NCBI RefSeq assembly: GCF_000758755.1
Contig: NZ_JRMV01000277.1
Location: 1-64,000 of the forward strand
Reading direction: 5' to 3'
DNA: 64,000 nucleotides
Source: Actinomyces sp. S6-Spd3
Lineage (GTDB): Bacteria; Actinomycetota; Actinomycetes; Actinomycetales; Actinomycetaceae
Part shown: piece by piece, positions 41,590 through 50,387 of the stretch
How the letters are laid out: every line of letters begins with the position of its first letter
Position numbering within the stretch: position 1 is the stretch's first letter
Notes under the pieces: model-generated
Databases searched by the model: none
What the model was told of the DNA's origin: nothing
What the model saw: the letters and a program-made list of their open reading frames with translations, nothing else
Translations under genes and position numbers: made by a program

Positions 41590-42496
41590 TCTCATCGAGG
41601 CCGAGGGCCTCATCAAGAGCTTCGGGAAGGTCAAGGCGCTGGACGGCCTCGACCTGGGGGTCGGGAAGGGCCAGATCCACGGCTTCCTGGGCCCCAACGG
41701 CGCGGGGAAGTCCACGACGATCCGCGTGCTGCTGGGCATGTACCACACCGACGGCGGCCGTGCCCGGGTCATGGGGATGGACCCCACCCGCGCTGCCTCC
41801 CACATTAACCGTCGCCTCGCCTACGTGCCCGGATCGGTGAGCCTGTGGCCCAGTCTCACGGGCGGGCAGGTGCTCGACACCCTGGCGGGCCTACGCGGCT
41901 CGCGCGACCGCGCCCGCGAGGAGGAGCTCACCGAGCGCTTCAACCTGGACCTCACCAAGAAAGTGCGGACCTACTCCAAGGGCAACGCGCAGAAGGTGGC
42001 ACTCGTGGCCGCCCTGTCCGCGCCCGTGGACCTGCTCATCCTCGATGAGCCGACATCGGGACTTGACCCTCTCATGGAGCGCGTCTTCACGGACGCGGTC
42101 CGCGAGGCCGCCGATGGGGGCGCCACCGTCCTGCTGTCCAGCCATATCCTTGCGGAGGTCCAGGACCTGTGCTCGCACGTGACGATCGTCAAGGACGGGC
42201 GCACCGTGGAGAGCGGCGATCTGTCGTATCTGCGCTCCCTGGCCAAGACCGCCATCCGCATCGGCGTCGGGGAGTCGGACGCGCGGCGCCACCGCCTCGT
42301 CGAGGCCCTGTCCGGGCTCGGCGCCCCCGTCCGCCCCACCGGCACCCGCGTGGAGACCCACGTCCCCTCTTCCCTGGTGCCCGCGGTCCTTGGCGTGGTT
42401 GCGGAGCTGGGCGCTGACGACGTCCAAGTGGAACCCGCAAGCCTGGAAGACCTGTTCATGAGCCACTACTCGGGGAACCAGGGGGCGGCGTCATGA
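41582..42496 (+). CDS. ABC transporter ATP-binding protein
   Basis: Predicted 304-residue ATPase. TTG start at 41582, overlapping the merR stop (codons ...TTG TCT AAT), directly followed by LIEAEGLIKSFGKVKALDGL. Walker A GPNGAGKST (about 38-46), the Q/signature region is degenerate: TYSKGNAQKVALVAALSAPV replaces LSGGQ-type LSKGM, Walker B LLILDEPTSGLDP, and SHILAEVQDLCSHV as switch. The C-terminal 90 residues form a domain typical of drug/antibiotic exporter ATPases of the CcmA/DrrA type. It pairs with the permease gene, with which it shares a four-base overlap. Likely an exporter; substrate unknown. Confidence 0.92.
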   Translation: MSNLIEAEGLIKSFGKVKALDGLDLGVGKGQIHGFLGPNGAGKSTTIRVLLGMYHTDGGRARVMGMDPTRAASHINRRLAYVPGSVSLWPSLTGGQVLDTLAGLRGSRDRAREEELTERFNLDLTKKVRTYSKGNAQKVALVAALSAPVDLLILDEPTSGLDPLMERVFTDAVREAADGGATVLLSSHILAEVQDLCSHVTIVKDGRTVESGDLSYLRSLAKTAIRIGVGESDARRHRLVEALSGLGAPVRPTGTRVETHVPSSLVPAVLGVVAELGADDVQVEPASLEDLFMSHYSGNQGAAS

Positions 42497-44094
42497 GCGC
42501 GTTCACGGGACTGCGCCCGTGCTTGGGGCTGGCGACGCGCCGCTACAGGTGGCAGGTGCTCGCGTGGATGGTACCGCTTTGGCTGTTCCTACTGGGCCAC
42601 CCGATCGCCCTGCAACGCATGTACCCCTCTTTCGAGGAGCGCACCGCGCTCCTGTCCCAGATGCGCGGCGTGCCCGGCGTGCGCTTGCTCTTCGGCCCCC
42701 TCCCCGCCTCCGGCTCCGTGGGCGAGTTCGCCAGTTGGGAGGACGGCGGGTACCTGCTGTGGTTCGTGGCGATCATGGCGATCATGCTCACGACCGCGCT
42801 TGCCCGGCGCGACGAGCAGGACGGCCACGTCGAGGTCGTCCTCGGGGCGGGCGCGGGCCGCTGGACGCCCTTCGCATCGGCGACCACGTGGGCGCTGGGT
42901 GCCATGGCGCTCACGGGTGCGGGCCTGGCGGCCTCGCTGATCGGCGTGAACGCCGTCGTGGGCGAGACGTCCCTGCGGGGGGCCTTGATATTCGGCGGCG
43001 TGACCATCGCCCAGGGATGGGCTTTCGCGGGCGTTGCGCTGGTGGCCTCGCAGTTGGTGCGGGACGCCACAACCGCGCGGGGATTGTGTTTTACGGTTTT
43101 CGGGGCGGCCTTCGCCATCCGTGTCCTGGCCGACGAGACGGGGGCCGCGTGGCTGCGCTGGCTGAGCCCCCTGGCCTGGCGGGACGTGGCCGAGCCCTTC
43201 GGGGCGGAGCGCGTGTGGGCGTTCGCCGTTTTTGCGCTCGCCGCCGCCGCACTGGTGGCGCTGGCGGCGCTGCTCCACTCCCACCGGGAACTGCTGGGGG
43301 CGGTACTGGCCGACCGCTCCGTGTCCGCCAGGCGGTGGCGCGTGCGCGGCCCGCTGGGCCTGACCGCGCGCCTGGGCGTTCGGCGCCTGGCTGCCTGGGC
43401 CTTCGCACTGGCGCTCACAGGTTCGCTCTTCGGCGCGATGTCGGGCGGCTTGTCCGACCTGATCGCCAACAACCCGTCGAGCACCGCCTACATCGACAAG
43501 ATCGCCCCCGAGATGCGGCCCGTCGTCCAGTACACCACGTTGCTCACGGTTGTGATAGTGGCCCTCGTAGCCACTGCGGTCGTCCAGCGGGTGCTCAACC
43601 TGGCCGCGTCGGAGGAACGCGGGCTGAGCGAAGCGGCGCTGACCTGTGGGGTCCCGCGCACACGAGCGCTCATAGCGGCCCTGGCCGACGCCATCGGCGC
43701 AGGAGTGGTCCTACTCGTCGTGTCGGGCGCTGTACTGGCGGCCGCCATGGCGACCCAGGTTCGTGAGGACCACGCTGCCGGCAGGGCGTTCGTCTTCACG
43801 CTTACCCAACTGCCGGGGGTCGTGGCGGCGGTGGGCATCGCCGCGATGCTGGTGGGAGCAGCCCCGCGGTGGCGGTCCCTGGCGTGGGCGATCATCGCGT
43901 GGAGTTCCTTCGCCCGCCTCTTCGGCGGCCTCATCGACATGCCGAAGTGGGCGCAAGACCTCTCCGTCCTCGGGCACGTGATCGATCCGTGGGGGACGAC
44001 CCACTGGCTGCCCATGGCCGTCCAGCTTGGGGTTGGCATCGCGTGCTGCGCTGGCGGCCTGATCGCCTACCGCGTGCGAGACATTCCCGCGTGA
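42493..44094 (+). CDS. ABC transporter permease (ABC-2-like)
   Basis: Predicted 533-residue membrane protein with about twelve hydrophobic helices in two halves, each with an extracytoplasmic segment (YPSFEERTALLSQMRGVPGV in the first, NPSSTAYIDKIAPEMRPVVQ in the second). Such duplicated ABC-2-like permeases (e.g. exporter permeases of polyketide antibiotics) work with one ATPase homodimer. The ATG overlaps the ATPase stop (ATGA). Third codon positions are almost always G or C here, in contrast to most genes in the window, consistent with foreign origin of the cassette. Substrate cannot be inferred. Confidence 0.85.
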   Translation: MSAFTGLRPCLGLATRRYRWQVLAWMVPLWLFLLGHPIALQRMYPSFEERTALLSQMRGVPGVRLLFGPLPASGSVGEFASWEDGGYLLWFVAIMAIMLTTALARRDEQDGHVEVVLGAGAGRWTPFASATTWALGAMALTGAGLAASLIGVNAVVGETSLRGALIFGGVTIAQGWAFAGVALVASQLVRDATTARGLCFTVFGAAFAIRVLADETGAAWLRWLSPLAWRDVAEPFGAERVWAFAVFALAAAALVALAALLHSHRELLGAVLADRSVSARRWRVRGPLGLTARLGVRRLAAWAFALALTGSLFGAMSGGLSDLIANNPSSTAYIDKIAPEMRPVVQYTTLLTVVIVALVATAVVQRVLNLAASEERGLSEAALTCGVPRTRALIAALADAIGAGVVLLVVSGAVLAAAMATQVREDHAAGRAFVFTLTQLPGVVAAVGIAAMLVGAAPRWRSLAWAIIAWSSFARLFGGLIDMPKWAQDLSVLGHVIDPWGTTHWLPMAVQLGVGIACCAGGLIAYRVRDIPA

Positions 44095-44405
44095 GCGCTC
44101 GTGTCCCTCCCGCCGCTCGTTCTCGGAGGGATCGGAAACGCCCTGCTCTACCGCATCTGCGCCACCCTGATCATCAGGTTCGGCTCCGTCTGGCTGGGCC
44201 TTGCCGACGGCAGGCCCCCGCAGACGGCATGAACGGCTGGCAGGTGGCCATCCTGGTCGCGGCCAACGCCCCGATGCTGCTCCTGTGGGCTCCCGCCCTC
44301 ACGGATCGGTCTCATCGACTACTGGCGTCGGCGCACAACCCGATAACATACTGGGGGTCACGCCTGACGGCGCGGCCCCCGACGTGCCTCACTCAGAGAA
44401 AGAGA
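44095..44405 (+). other. Tail of the cassette: two small open frames, unrecognised
   Basis: This gap of 311 bases is GC-rich like the cassette. A frame from GTG 44101 to TGA 44230-44232 encodes 43 residues with a hydrophobic core (LLYRICATLIIRFGSVWLGL). A second frame opens at ATG 44229 (overlap ATGA) with MNGWQVAILVAANAPMLLLW, again hydrophobic, then loses coding character and runs antisense into pgi. They may be ends of one or two genes cut at the cassette border. No family was recognised. The expected pgi terminator was not found. Confidence 0.35.
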
Positions 44406-46079
44406 CTACTTCGTGCGGTTCGCGCGGTAGAACTCGATGAGCTCGCGAGTGGAGGAATCCTGCTGGGCCAAAACGCTCTGGTCACCCTCGATTGCGGGGA
44501 GGATCTGCTTGGCGAGAACCTTGCCAAGTTCCACGCCCCACTGGTCGAAGGAGTCAAGACCCCACACAGCGCCTTCAACGAAAGTGATGTGCTCGTAGAG
44601 GGCGATGAGCTGGCCAAGGACAGCGGGAGTCAGCGCGGGCGCCATGATCGAGGTCGTCGGACGGTTACCGGTAAAGACTCGGGCCGACACCAGCTCTTCT
44701 GCGGTTCCTTCCGCGCGGACCTCATCCGCGGTCTTGCCGAAGGCCAGCGCCTTGGTCTGTGCGAAGAAGTTCGACAAGAACAGCTCGTGCATATCGGCCT
44801 CGCCGTCACGGATGGGCCAGGTCGGGCGGGCAAAGGCAATGAAGTCTGCCGGAACCATACGGGTTCCCTGGTGAATCAGCTGGTAGAAAGCATGTTGACC
44901 GTTGGTGCCAGGTTCTCCCCAGAAAACCTCACCGGTGTCGTAGAAGACCGGAGAGCCATCGCGGCGCACGGACTTACCGTTGGACTCCATGGTGAGCTGC
45001 TGGAGGTAGGCGGGGAAACGGTGCAGGTACTGCGAATACGGGAGCACTGCGTGGGTATCAGCACCCAAGAAGTTTGAGTACCAGACGTTGAGCAGGCCCA
45101 TGATCAGCGGGAGATTTTCCTTCGGCGCTGCCGAGGCGAAGTGCTGATCGATTGCGCGCATTCCGCCGAGGAATTCTTCGAAATGCTCGGGACCGATGGC
45201 GATTGCAAGCGAGGTGCCGATTGCGGAATCTACCGAGTAGCGTCCGCCCACCCAGCTCCAGAATCCGAAAGCATTCGCCGGGTCGATACCAAATTCCGCA
45301 ACCTTGTCCAGAGCCGTTGAAACGGCGACAAAGTGCTTGGAGATGGCGTCCTTCTCCTGCTCGGGATCATTGTTAATGATCCCCTTGGCACGCAGGGAGC
45401 TCAAGAACCAGTCGCGCACCGCGTGTGCGTTGGTGATGGTTTCCAGGGTGGTGAAGGTCTTCGAAGCGACGATGACCAAGGTGGTTTCGGGGTCCAGATC
45501 CTTAGTGGTCTCCCCCACGTCGGTCGGATCGATATTGGAGATGAAACGGCACTCCAAGCCCTCTTGGACGTAGGGCTTCAGGGCTTCGTAGGCCATGACG
45601 GGACCCAGATCAGAGCCACCAATTCCCACGTTGACCACAGTCTTCACGGGCTTGCCAGTGACACCAACCCATTCACCCGAGCGAACGCGGTTTGCGAAGG
45701 AATAGACGCGTTCCAAAACCTCGCGAACATCGGCGACAACGTTGCGTCCATCGACGATGAGCTCCTCGCCCGCTGCGCGACGCAGTGCCGTGTGGAGGAC
45801 GGAACGGTTTTCAGTCACGTTAATGCGATCGCCTCGCAGCATCGCGTCACGAAGAGCGAAAACCTCGGTTTGATCGGCCAGTGCAAGAAGCTGTTCCAAA
45901 GTGGCATCATCGATCAGGTTCTTGGACAAATCAACATGCAGGTCTGCCACATTCAGCGTCCACTTTTGGGCGCGCTGCGGATCATCTTGGAACCATGCGC
46001 GCAGGTCGGGGTTAAAGACCTCCGCGTGTTCGTCCAGTTGTGCCCAGGCAGGGGTCGTCGTCGGGTCAATTGCGCTCAT
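44406..46079 (-). CDS. pgi: Glucose-6-phosphate isomerase
   Basis: Predicted 557-residue enzyme interconverting glucose 6-phosphate and fructose 6-phosphate. ATG 46079 follows [33 protein letters not shown], the phosphate-binding loop [31 protein letters not shown] (signature), [20 protein letters not shown] (the catalytic Glu) and [20 protein letters not shown] are all present. The C-terminal [20 protein letters not shown] is the second signature with the conserved Lys. Full length. It lies 40 bases behind the phosphofructokinase gene on the same strand. A diverged fragment of another pgi lies 4 kb upstream in the window. Confidence 0.97.
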   Translation of the reverse strand: MSAIDPTTTPAWAQLDEHAEVFNPDLRAWFQDDPQRAQKWTLNVADLHVDLSKNLIDDATLEQLLALADQTEVFALRDAMLRGDRINVTENRSVLHTALRRAAGEELIVDGRNVVADVREVLERVYSFANRVRSGEWVGVTGKPVKTVVNVGIGGSDLGPVMAYEALKPYVQEGLECRFISNIDPTDVGETTKDLDPETTLVIVASKTFTTLETITNAHAVRDWFLSSLRAKGIINNDPEQEKDAISKHFVAVSTALDKVAEFGIDPANAFGFWSWVGGRYSVDSAIGTSLAIAIGPEHFEEFLGGMRAIDQHFASAAPKENLPLIMGLLNVWYSNFLGADTHAVLPYSQYLHRFPAYLQQLTMESNGKSVRRDGSPVFYDTGEVFWGEPGTNGQHAFYQLIHQGTRMVPADFIAFARPTWPIRDGEADMHELFLSNFFAQTKALAFGKTADEVRAEGTAEELVSARVFTGNRPTTSIMAPALTPAVLGQLIALYEHITFVEGAVWGLDSFDQWGVELGKVLAKQILPAIEGDQSVLAQQDSSTRELIEFYRANRTK

Positions 46080-46119
46080 CGTGCATTCTCCTGATTATCG
46101 AAAGTTCCGGTATTCCCGC

Positions 46120-48414
46120 TCAGTGGCCAAAGCCCTCAGCCTGAATAATAGTCACTGGCTGCAGATCACGCGGCGGCGCTTGCACCGATACTGCAGCCAG
46201 AATCGGGCGAAGATCACGCCACCATTGGTTGAAGGGGCGCCGGTTTGCAAAGTCGAGGTCATCGAACATGTGCTCAACAGGACGCACCTGAATTGCATTC
46301 CCCATATCGCCTACATAGACGGCTTGTGCTCGCCCGTCGGCAAACTGGTCTGCGCATTCGTTAAGTGCAGCATTGACCAGGCGAGTCGCAAGAAGGCGAT
46401 CATAGGGAGTTGGAGTTCCGCCCTGCTGGAGGTGGCCCAGCGCGGAGGAACGCACATCGTAGAGGTCGCCACTTTCAGCCTCGAAAACGTTAGCGAGGAA
46501 TTCGCGGTTGTAGTGCGCATCGGCCTCTTCGTTGACGACGACAAGGAAAAGTCGACGCCCGTTTTCGAAGGTCTGGTGCATGCGATGCGCGTCCTGGTCA
46601 ATTTCAGCCAGAGTCGTGTTTTCTTCATTCAAGTAGGCGTATTCCGCGCCCGAGGCGATGCCCGCCATGAGGGTTAGGTATCCGCAGCGGCGCCCCATGA
46701 GTTCCGCGACGAAACAACGCTTCGAGGCCGCAGCACTTTCCTTGATCCGATCAAGCGCCCACACCGCGTTGTTGAGCGCAGTATCGGTACCGATTGCTAG
46801 TTCCGCACCGGGAAGGTTGTTATCGATCGAGGCCGGAACCAGAACGATCGGGATGCGGAACGCCGGGTAGCGATCCAATTCGTTCGTCATTTCCTTGACG
46901 GCAAGGTAAGCGTTCAGGCCTCCGACGACCAAGAGCGCATCAATCTCATTGCGCTCGATCGCGCGGCCCAGTGCGTAGTATTCATTGACGGGGGGAATCG
47001 GGCGACGAGTGCCCAGTTCAGCACCGCCTTGGAAAGCCCATCCTTCAACGTCTTCCCACGTCAATTCACGCACTTGGTTATCTGCCAAGCCGGCCCATGA
47101 GCCGTCAATTCCGAGCATCGTCCATCCCTTAGCGATGCCGAGCCTGACCGCTGCACGTGCCGCGGTGTTCATGCCCGGCGCGAGGCCTCCGGCGTGCAGA
47201 ATGGCGACACGCTTGCCACTTTCCTTCGGGGGATTGTCCGCAAGATGAGGAGGCGTCGCCAGAAGCTGGTTGATCCCCACCATCACGGTGAATGAACGAC
47301 CGCGAGCAGCCTGAGCAGACTGGAAATCCCCGGCCTTGATGAGGTCTTTAACGCCGCGAGTTTCATGAACCGCTTCCATGAGCGGAATGCGGGTCACTCG
47401 GTTGTGCCGCACGCCCAGAATCGAAGCAACATCGGGATCTGCGGGATTAAGGATTTCTTGAACCGCGGCATAGCCAAGCAGGGTCGACATCCAGCGGTCA
47501 TAGGCAGAGGGGGTACCGCCTCGTTGAACGTGGCCCAAGATGGTGATTCGCGCGTCTTCGCCGGTACGTTCCTTGAAAGCATCGGCAATGTCTTGGGAAG
47601 TAATGGGATTTCCCGCGCGATCCATTGCTCCTTCGGCGACGATGATGATCGATTCGCGTCGCCCTGCAGCGCGCCCTTCCTTGAGCAGGTTGACCATCTC
47701 GTCTTCCCAGCCGTCGCGAGCCGGGTCTTCAGGGGTAAAGACATAGTCTGCGCCGCCTGCGACCGCAGACATCAAGGGAAGGTACCCGCAGTGACGTCCC
47801 ATGACCTCGACAATGAAAGTGCGCTGGTGCGAGGCCGCGGTTGAAGAAATTTGGTCGATTGCGTCGACGATTCGGTGCAGTGCGGTGTCCGCGCCGATCG
47901 TCATGTCGGTGCCGACCATATCGTTGTCGATGGAACCAACCAGTCCGACGATGTAGAGGCGCTCATGCGCTTTCGCTTGTTCGGCGCTGATCTGCCCTTC
48001 ATTGACCAGCTCACTGAGGTGCTGGGCCCATTCCGTGCGGAATTCTTCGGTTCCCGACAGCGATCCATCGCCGCCAATGACGACGAGGCGGTCGATCCCC
48101 TGCTCAATCAGGTGCAGTGCCGCTGCGTGGCGGCCTTCGTACTCGCGAAATTCTGGACAACGAGCGGTACCGATGACCGTTCCGCCCTGTGCAAGGATTC
48201 CTGAGGCATCGGTCCAGGTCATGGGGCGAATGCTATCGCCACCTTTAACTGCGCCCGACCAACCGTCGAGGATCGCAAAGGGGCGAGCGCCTCGGGCAAG
48301 AGAGGTGCGGACGACTGCGCGAACCGCGGCATTCATTCCCTGCGCATCCCCGCCAGAGGTGAGGACACCGATCTTTATCGGTTCTGACGTGCTATCGATG
48401 GCGACTTGCTCCAC
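46120..48414 (-). CDS. pfkA: Two-domain 6-phosphofructokinase
   Basis: Predicted 764-residue protein made of two PfkA domains in tandem, about twice the usual bacterial size. The N-half (1-380) is complete: TSGGDAQGMNAAVR, VIGGDGSLSG (114-118 GGDGS), VGSIDNDMVGTD (161-165) with the catalytic Asp, and VEVMGRHCGYLPL. Gly after GGD and the Gly before SIDND point to ATP as donor, not pyrophosphate. In the C-half (400-764) the equivalents are HAGGLAPGMNTAAR, VGGLNA (497-502) and SIDNN (529-533), so the ATP loop and one acidic residue are lost while the substrate/effector fold is kept. This is the pattern of eukaryotic PFK, where the C-half is regulatory. GTG start at 48414. Confidence 0.92.
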   Translation of the reverse strand: MEQVAIDSTSEPIKIGVLTSGGDAQGMNAAVRAVVRTSLARGARPFAILDGWSGAVKGGDSIRPMTWTDASGILAQGGTVIGTARCPEFREYEGRHAAALHLIEQGIDRLVVIGGDGSLSGTEEFRTEWAQHLSELVNEGQISAEQAKAHERLYIVGLVGSIDNDMVGTDMTIGADTALHRIVDAIDQISSTAASHQRTFIVEVMGRHCGYLPLMSAVAGGADYVFTPEDPARDGWEDEMVNLLKEGRAAGRRESIIIVAEGAMDRAGNPITSQDIADAFKERTGEDARITILGHVQRGGTPSAYDRWMSTLLGYAAVQEILNPADPDVASILGVRHNRVTRIPLMEAVHETRGVKDLIKAGDFQSAQAARGRSFTVMVGINQLLATPPHLADNPPKESGKRVAILHAGGLAPGMNTAARAAVRLGIAKGWTMLGIDGSWAGLADNQVRELTWEDVEGWAFQGGAELGTRRPIPPVNEYYALGRAIERNEIDALLVVGGLNAYLAVKEMTNELDRYPAFRIPIVLVPASIDNNLPGAELAIGTDTALNNAVWALDRIKESAAASKRCFVAELMGRRCGYLTLMAGIASGAEYAYLNEENTTLAEIDQDAHRMHQTFENGRRLFLVVVNEEADAHYNREFLANVFEAESGDLYDVRSSALGHLQQGGTPTPYDRLLATRLVNAALNECADQFADGRAQAVYVGDMGNAIQVRPVEHMFDDLDFANRRPFNQWWRDLRPILAAVSVQAPPRDLQPVTIIQAEGFGH

Positions 48415-48448
48415 GAGTCATGCTCCATTCCCACAGTGATCAACAGCG

Positions 48449-48487
48449 AACGGCGTGCATTAAGTCTATTGCTTAATGCACGCCGTT
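48449..48487 (-). terminator. Perfect 16-bp hairpin behind the symporter gene
   Basis: AACGGCGTGCATTAAG (48449-48464) and CTTAATGCACGCCGTT (48472-48487) pair perfectly with loop TCTATTG. On the minus strand it follows the symporter stop by about 32 bases and precedes the phosphofructokinase start. Confidence 0.8.
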
Positions 48488-48519
48488 GCATCCACCTTAA
48501 ATTCGCGGTGAGAAATTGT

Positions 48520-49860
48520 TCAGGAACGACCGCTCTCGGTGATGGTCGTGCCGTTCAGAGCAGCAGACTCTGCCAGCTCTTCGGGGCTCACAACGCCCTC
48601 GACAGAAACCTTGTGGAGGTATGCCATTCCATCGAAGGCAAGCTCACGAGTGTGCTCGGAATCGCCCTCGGGCCCCAACTTGCCGCCGGTGACGCGATCC
48701 ATGATGATCGCGATTGCACCGTCACCGGTCACGTTCGTTGCAGTTCCGAAGGAGTCCAGCGCAATGTAGGTGGCAATCATCAGAGCAACTGCAGAATCAT
48801 CGAAGCCCAGCATCGACTGCAAGATACCGGTTGCCGCCATAATTGCACCGCCGGGGACACCCGGAGCAGCAACCATGGTGATACCGAGCATGAAGATAAA
48901 TCCGACCCACTGCGTAGTGGTCACGGTCATGCCCTGGGTGTAGACGATCGCGAAGGCAAAGGCGAAGATCTTCGAGGTCGATCCTGCCAGGTGGATCGTT
49001 GCACAAAGAGGAATCGTGAACGAAGAGACAGCATCCGACACGCCATTCTTTCGGGTCTGGCGCAAGGTGACAGGAATCGTTGCTGCCGAGGACGAGGTTC
49101 CCAAAGCGGTCAAGTACGCCGGGAGCATGGTGAAGATGGCCTTGAAGGGGTTGACGCGGCCAACCGCACCGGCAACAAAGTACTGCGTGAGCAGAATGAC
49201 AACTTCGAGGATGAGCACGATCACGACGACGCGGATGAGCGTGCGCATAATGTGAACCGCTTCGCCGGTGTAGGTGAGGTTCAAGAAGATACCGAAGATG
49301 TGCAGGGGAAGTAGCGGAACGATGATGTTCTCGATCAAGCGGGTGATGATTGCGCGGAACTCAATGAAGCCCTTACGCAGAACGCCCCGGGGCACCAAGG
49401 ACAGGCCAATTCCAATAACGAAGGAGAGCAAGAGCGCGGTCATCACGCCGACGACCGGAGGCATTTCGATGGTGAAGTAGGTCTTGAGAACTTCCTTCGG
49501 AGTTTCGACCTGAGTCAGCTGCCCAACAAGAACCTTCGGGAAGAAGTAGGCACACACTCCGTAGGTCAAGAAGCCTGCGAACATCGTCGAGGCGTAGGCA
49601 AGAGCGGCGGTGAGTCCCAGCCAGTGGCCGGCTCCCTTACCGAGGTCTGCGATTGCAGGGGTTACCAGGCCGATGATGATCAGCGGAATTGAGAAGGAGA
49701 GGAACTGGCCAAAAATTGTAGAGAAAGTGACGAACACATTGCCCAGAGCGGAGGGCATAATGTGGGACCCACCGACGGTGACGGAGCCGAGGACCAAAGC
49801 CAAAACAATAGCCGCCAGCACCCATAAAAGGATGCCGCTTTGTTCGAGGAACTTTCTCAT
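48520..49860 (-). CDS. Dicarboxylate/amino acid:cation symporter (DAACS family)
   Basis: Predicted 446-residue symporter with eight helices and two re-entrant loops, driven by Na+ or H+. LGTSSSAATIPVTLRQTRKNG holds the serine-rich re-entrant loop (SSSA, about residues 253-256). SSFTIPLCATIHLAGS, PGVPGGAIMAATGI and the core TATNVTGDGAIAIIMDRVTGG (N-V-x-G-D, with the Asp that binds the substrate amino group in amino-acid carriers) follow. The C-terminal 40 residues are acidic. Substrates could be serine/threonine, glutamate, aspartate or C4-dicarboxylates; the motif does not decide. ATG start 49860; monocistronic by its flanking hairpin. Confidence 0.92.
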   Translation of the reverse strand: MRKFLEQSGILLWVLAAIVLALVLGSVTVGGSHIMPSALGNVFVTFSTIFGQFLSFSIPLIIIGLVTPAIADLGKGAGHWLGLTAALAYASTMFAGFLTYGVCAYFFPKVLVGQLTQVETPKEVLKTYFTIEMPPVVGVMTALLLSFVIGIGLSLVPRGVLRKGFIEFRAIITRLIENIIVPLLPLHIFGIFLNLTYTGEAVHIMRTLIRVVVIVLILEVVILLTQYFVAGAVGRVNPFKAIFTMLPAYLTALGTSSSAATIPVTLRQTRKNGVSDAVSSFTIPLCATIHLAGSTSKIFAFAFAIVYTQGMTVTTTQWVGFIFMLGITMVAAPGVPGGAIMAATGILQSMLGFDDSAVALMIATYIALDSFGTATNVTGDGAIAIIMDRVTGGKLGPEGDSEHTRELAFDGMAYLHKVSVEGVVSPEELAESAALNGTTITESGRS

Positions 49861-49964
49861 TGCATAAACCTCTTGTGATTGATTACGGACTTGGCAAGAG
49901 TCTCAGGTTTAGAACAAGAAGTCAGCACTGCCCACAATATGAAACAAATGTTTACTGGGTCACA

Positions 49965-50255
49965 TTAACCGAGGCCGAGGGTTGCGGTGTAGGGAGAGAA
50001 GTACCAAATAAGCGCTCCAAGAACGACATAGAGCCCAACATCGGCCCACCGACGACGTGAAGCAAACCATGGGCGACCAGGCCACACCGCGCGCATCGCC
50101 GCCATGATGAACATGGTTCCCACTAGTACGAGAACCGCTTTGTGCGGATGATTCATCACCGCAAGGACAGCCATCGTCGTGCAGGAGAGGACAACAAAAG
50201 CAACGCTCGCGAGCGTCGCAATTCCACCTGTCGATCCTGAGGATTCCTCTTCCAT
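49965..50255 (-). CDS. DUF3017-like small membrane protein
   Basis: Predicted 96-residue protein with three hydrophobic helices: ATLASVAFVVLSCTTMAVLA, AVLVLVGTMFIMAAMRAVW and VGLYVVLGALIWYFSP. The loop PGRPWFASRRRWADV between the second and third helices, with its R-P-x-x-A-x-R-x-R, is characteristic of the actinobacterial DUF3017 family. Function unknown. ATG 50255 lies between the divergent pta gene and the symporter gene. Family membership is by recalled motif, and a profile search would settle it. Confidence 0.7.
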   Translation of the reverse strand: MEEESSGSTGGIATLASVAFVVLSCTTMAVLAVMNHPHKAVLVLVGTMFIMAAMRAVWPGRPWFASRRRWADVGLYVVLGALIWYFSPYTATLGLG

Positions 50256-50387
50256 AACGCACAGCCTATCGCGTCACCGGGGATGAGCGCGACGCACTCA
50301 ATACGGGAGGACTACCATAGTCCCGTTGGCTTCCTTGGTTTCCGACCAAACAGCCGCACAACTAGACCCAACACGCAAGGAGCAGAC

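Noticed and set aside
44393-45077. Plus-strand frames running into pgi from the cassette
   Set aside because: They are antisense to pgi beyond 44406 and lose any hydrophobic pattern there.
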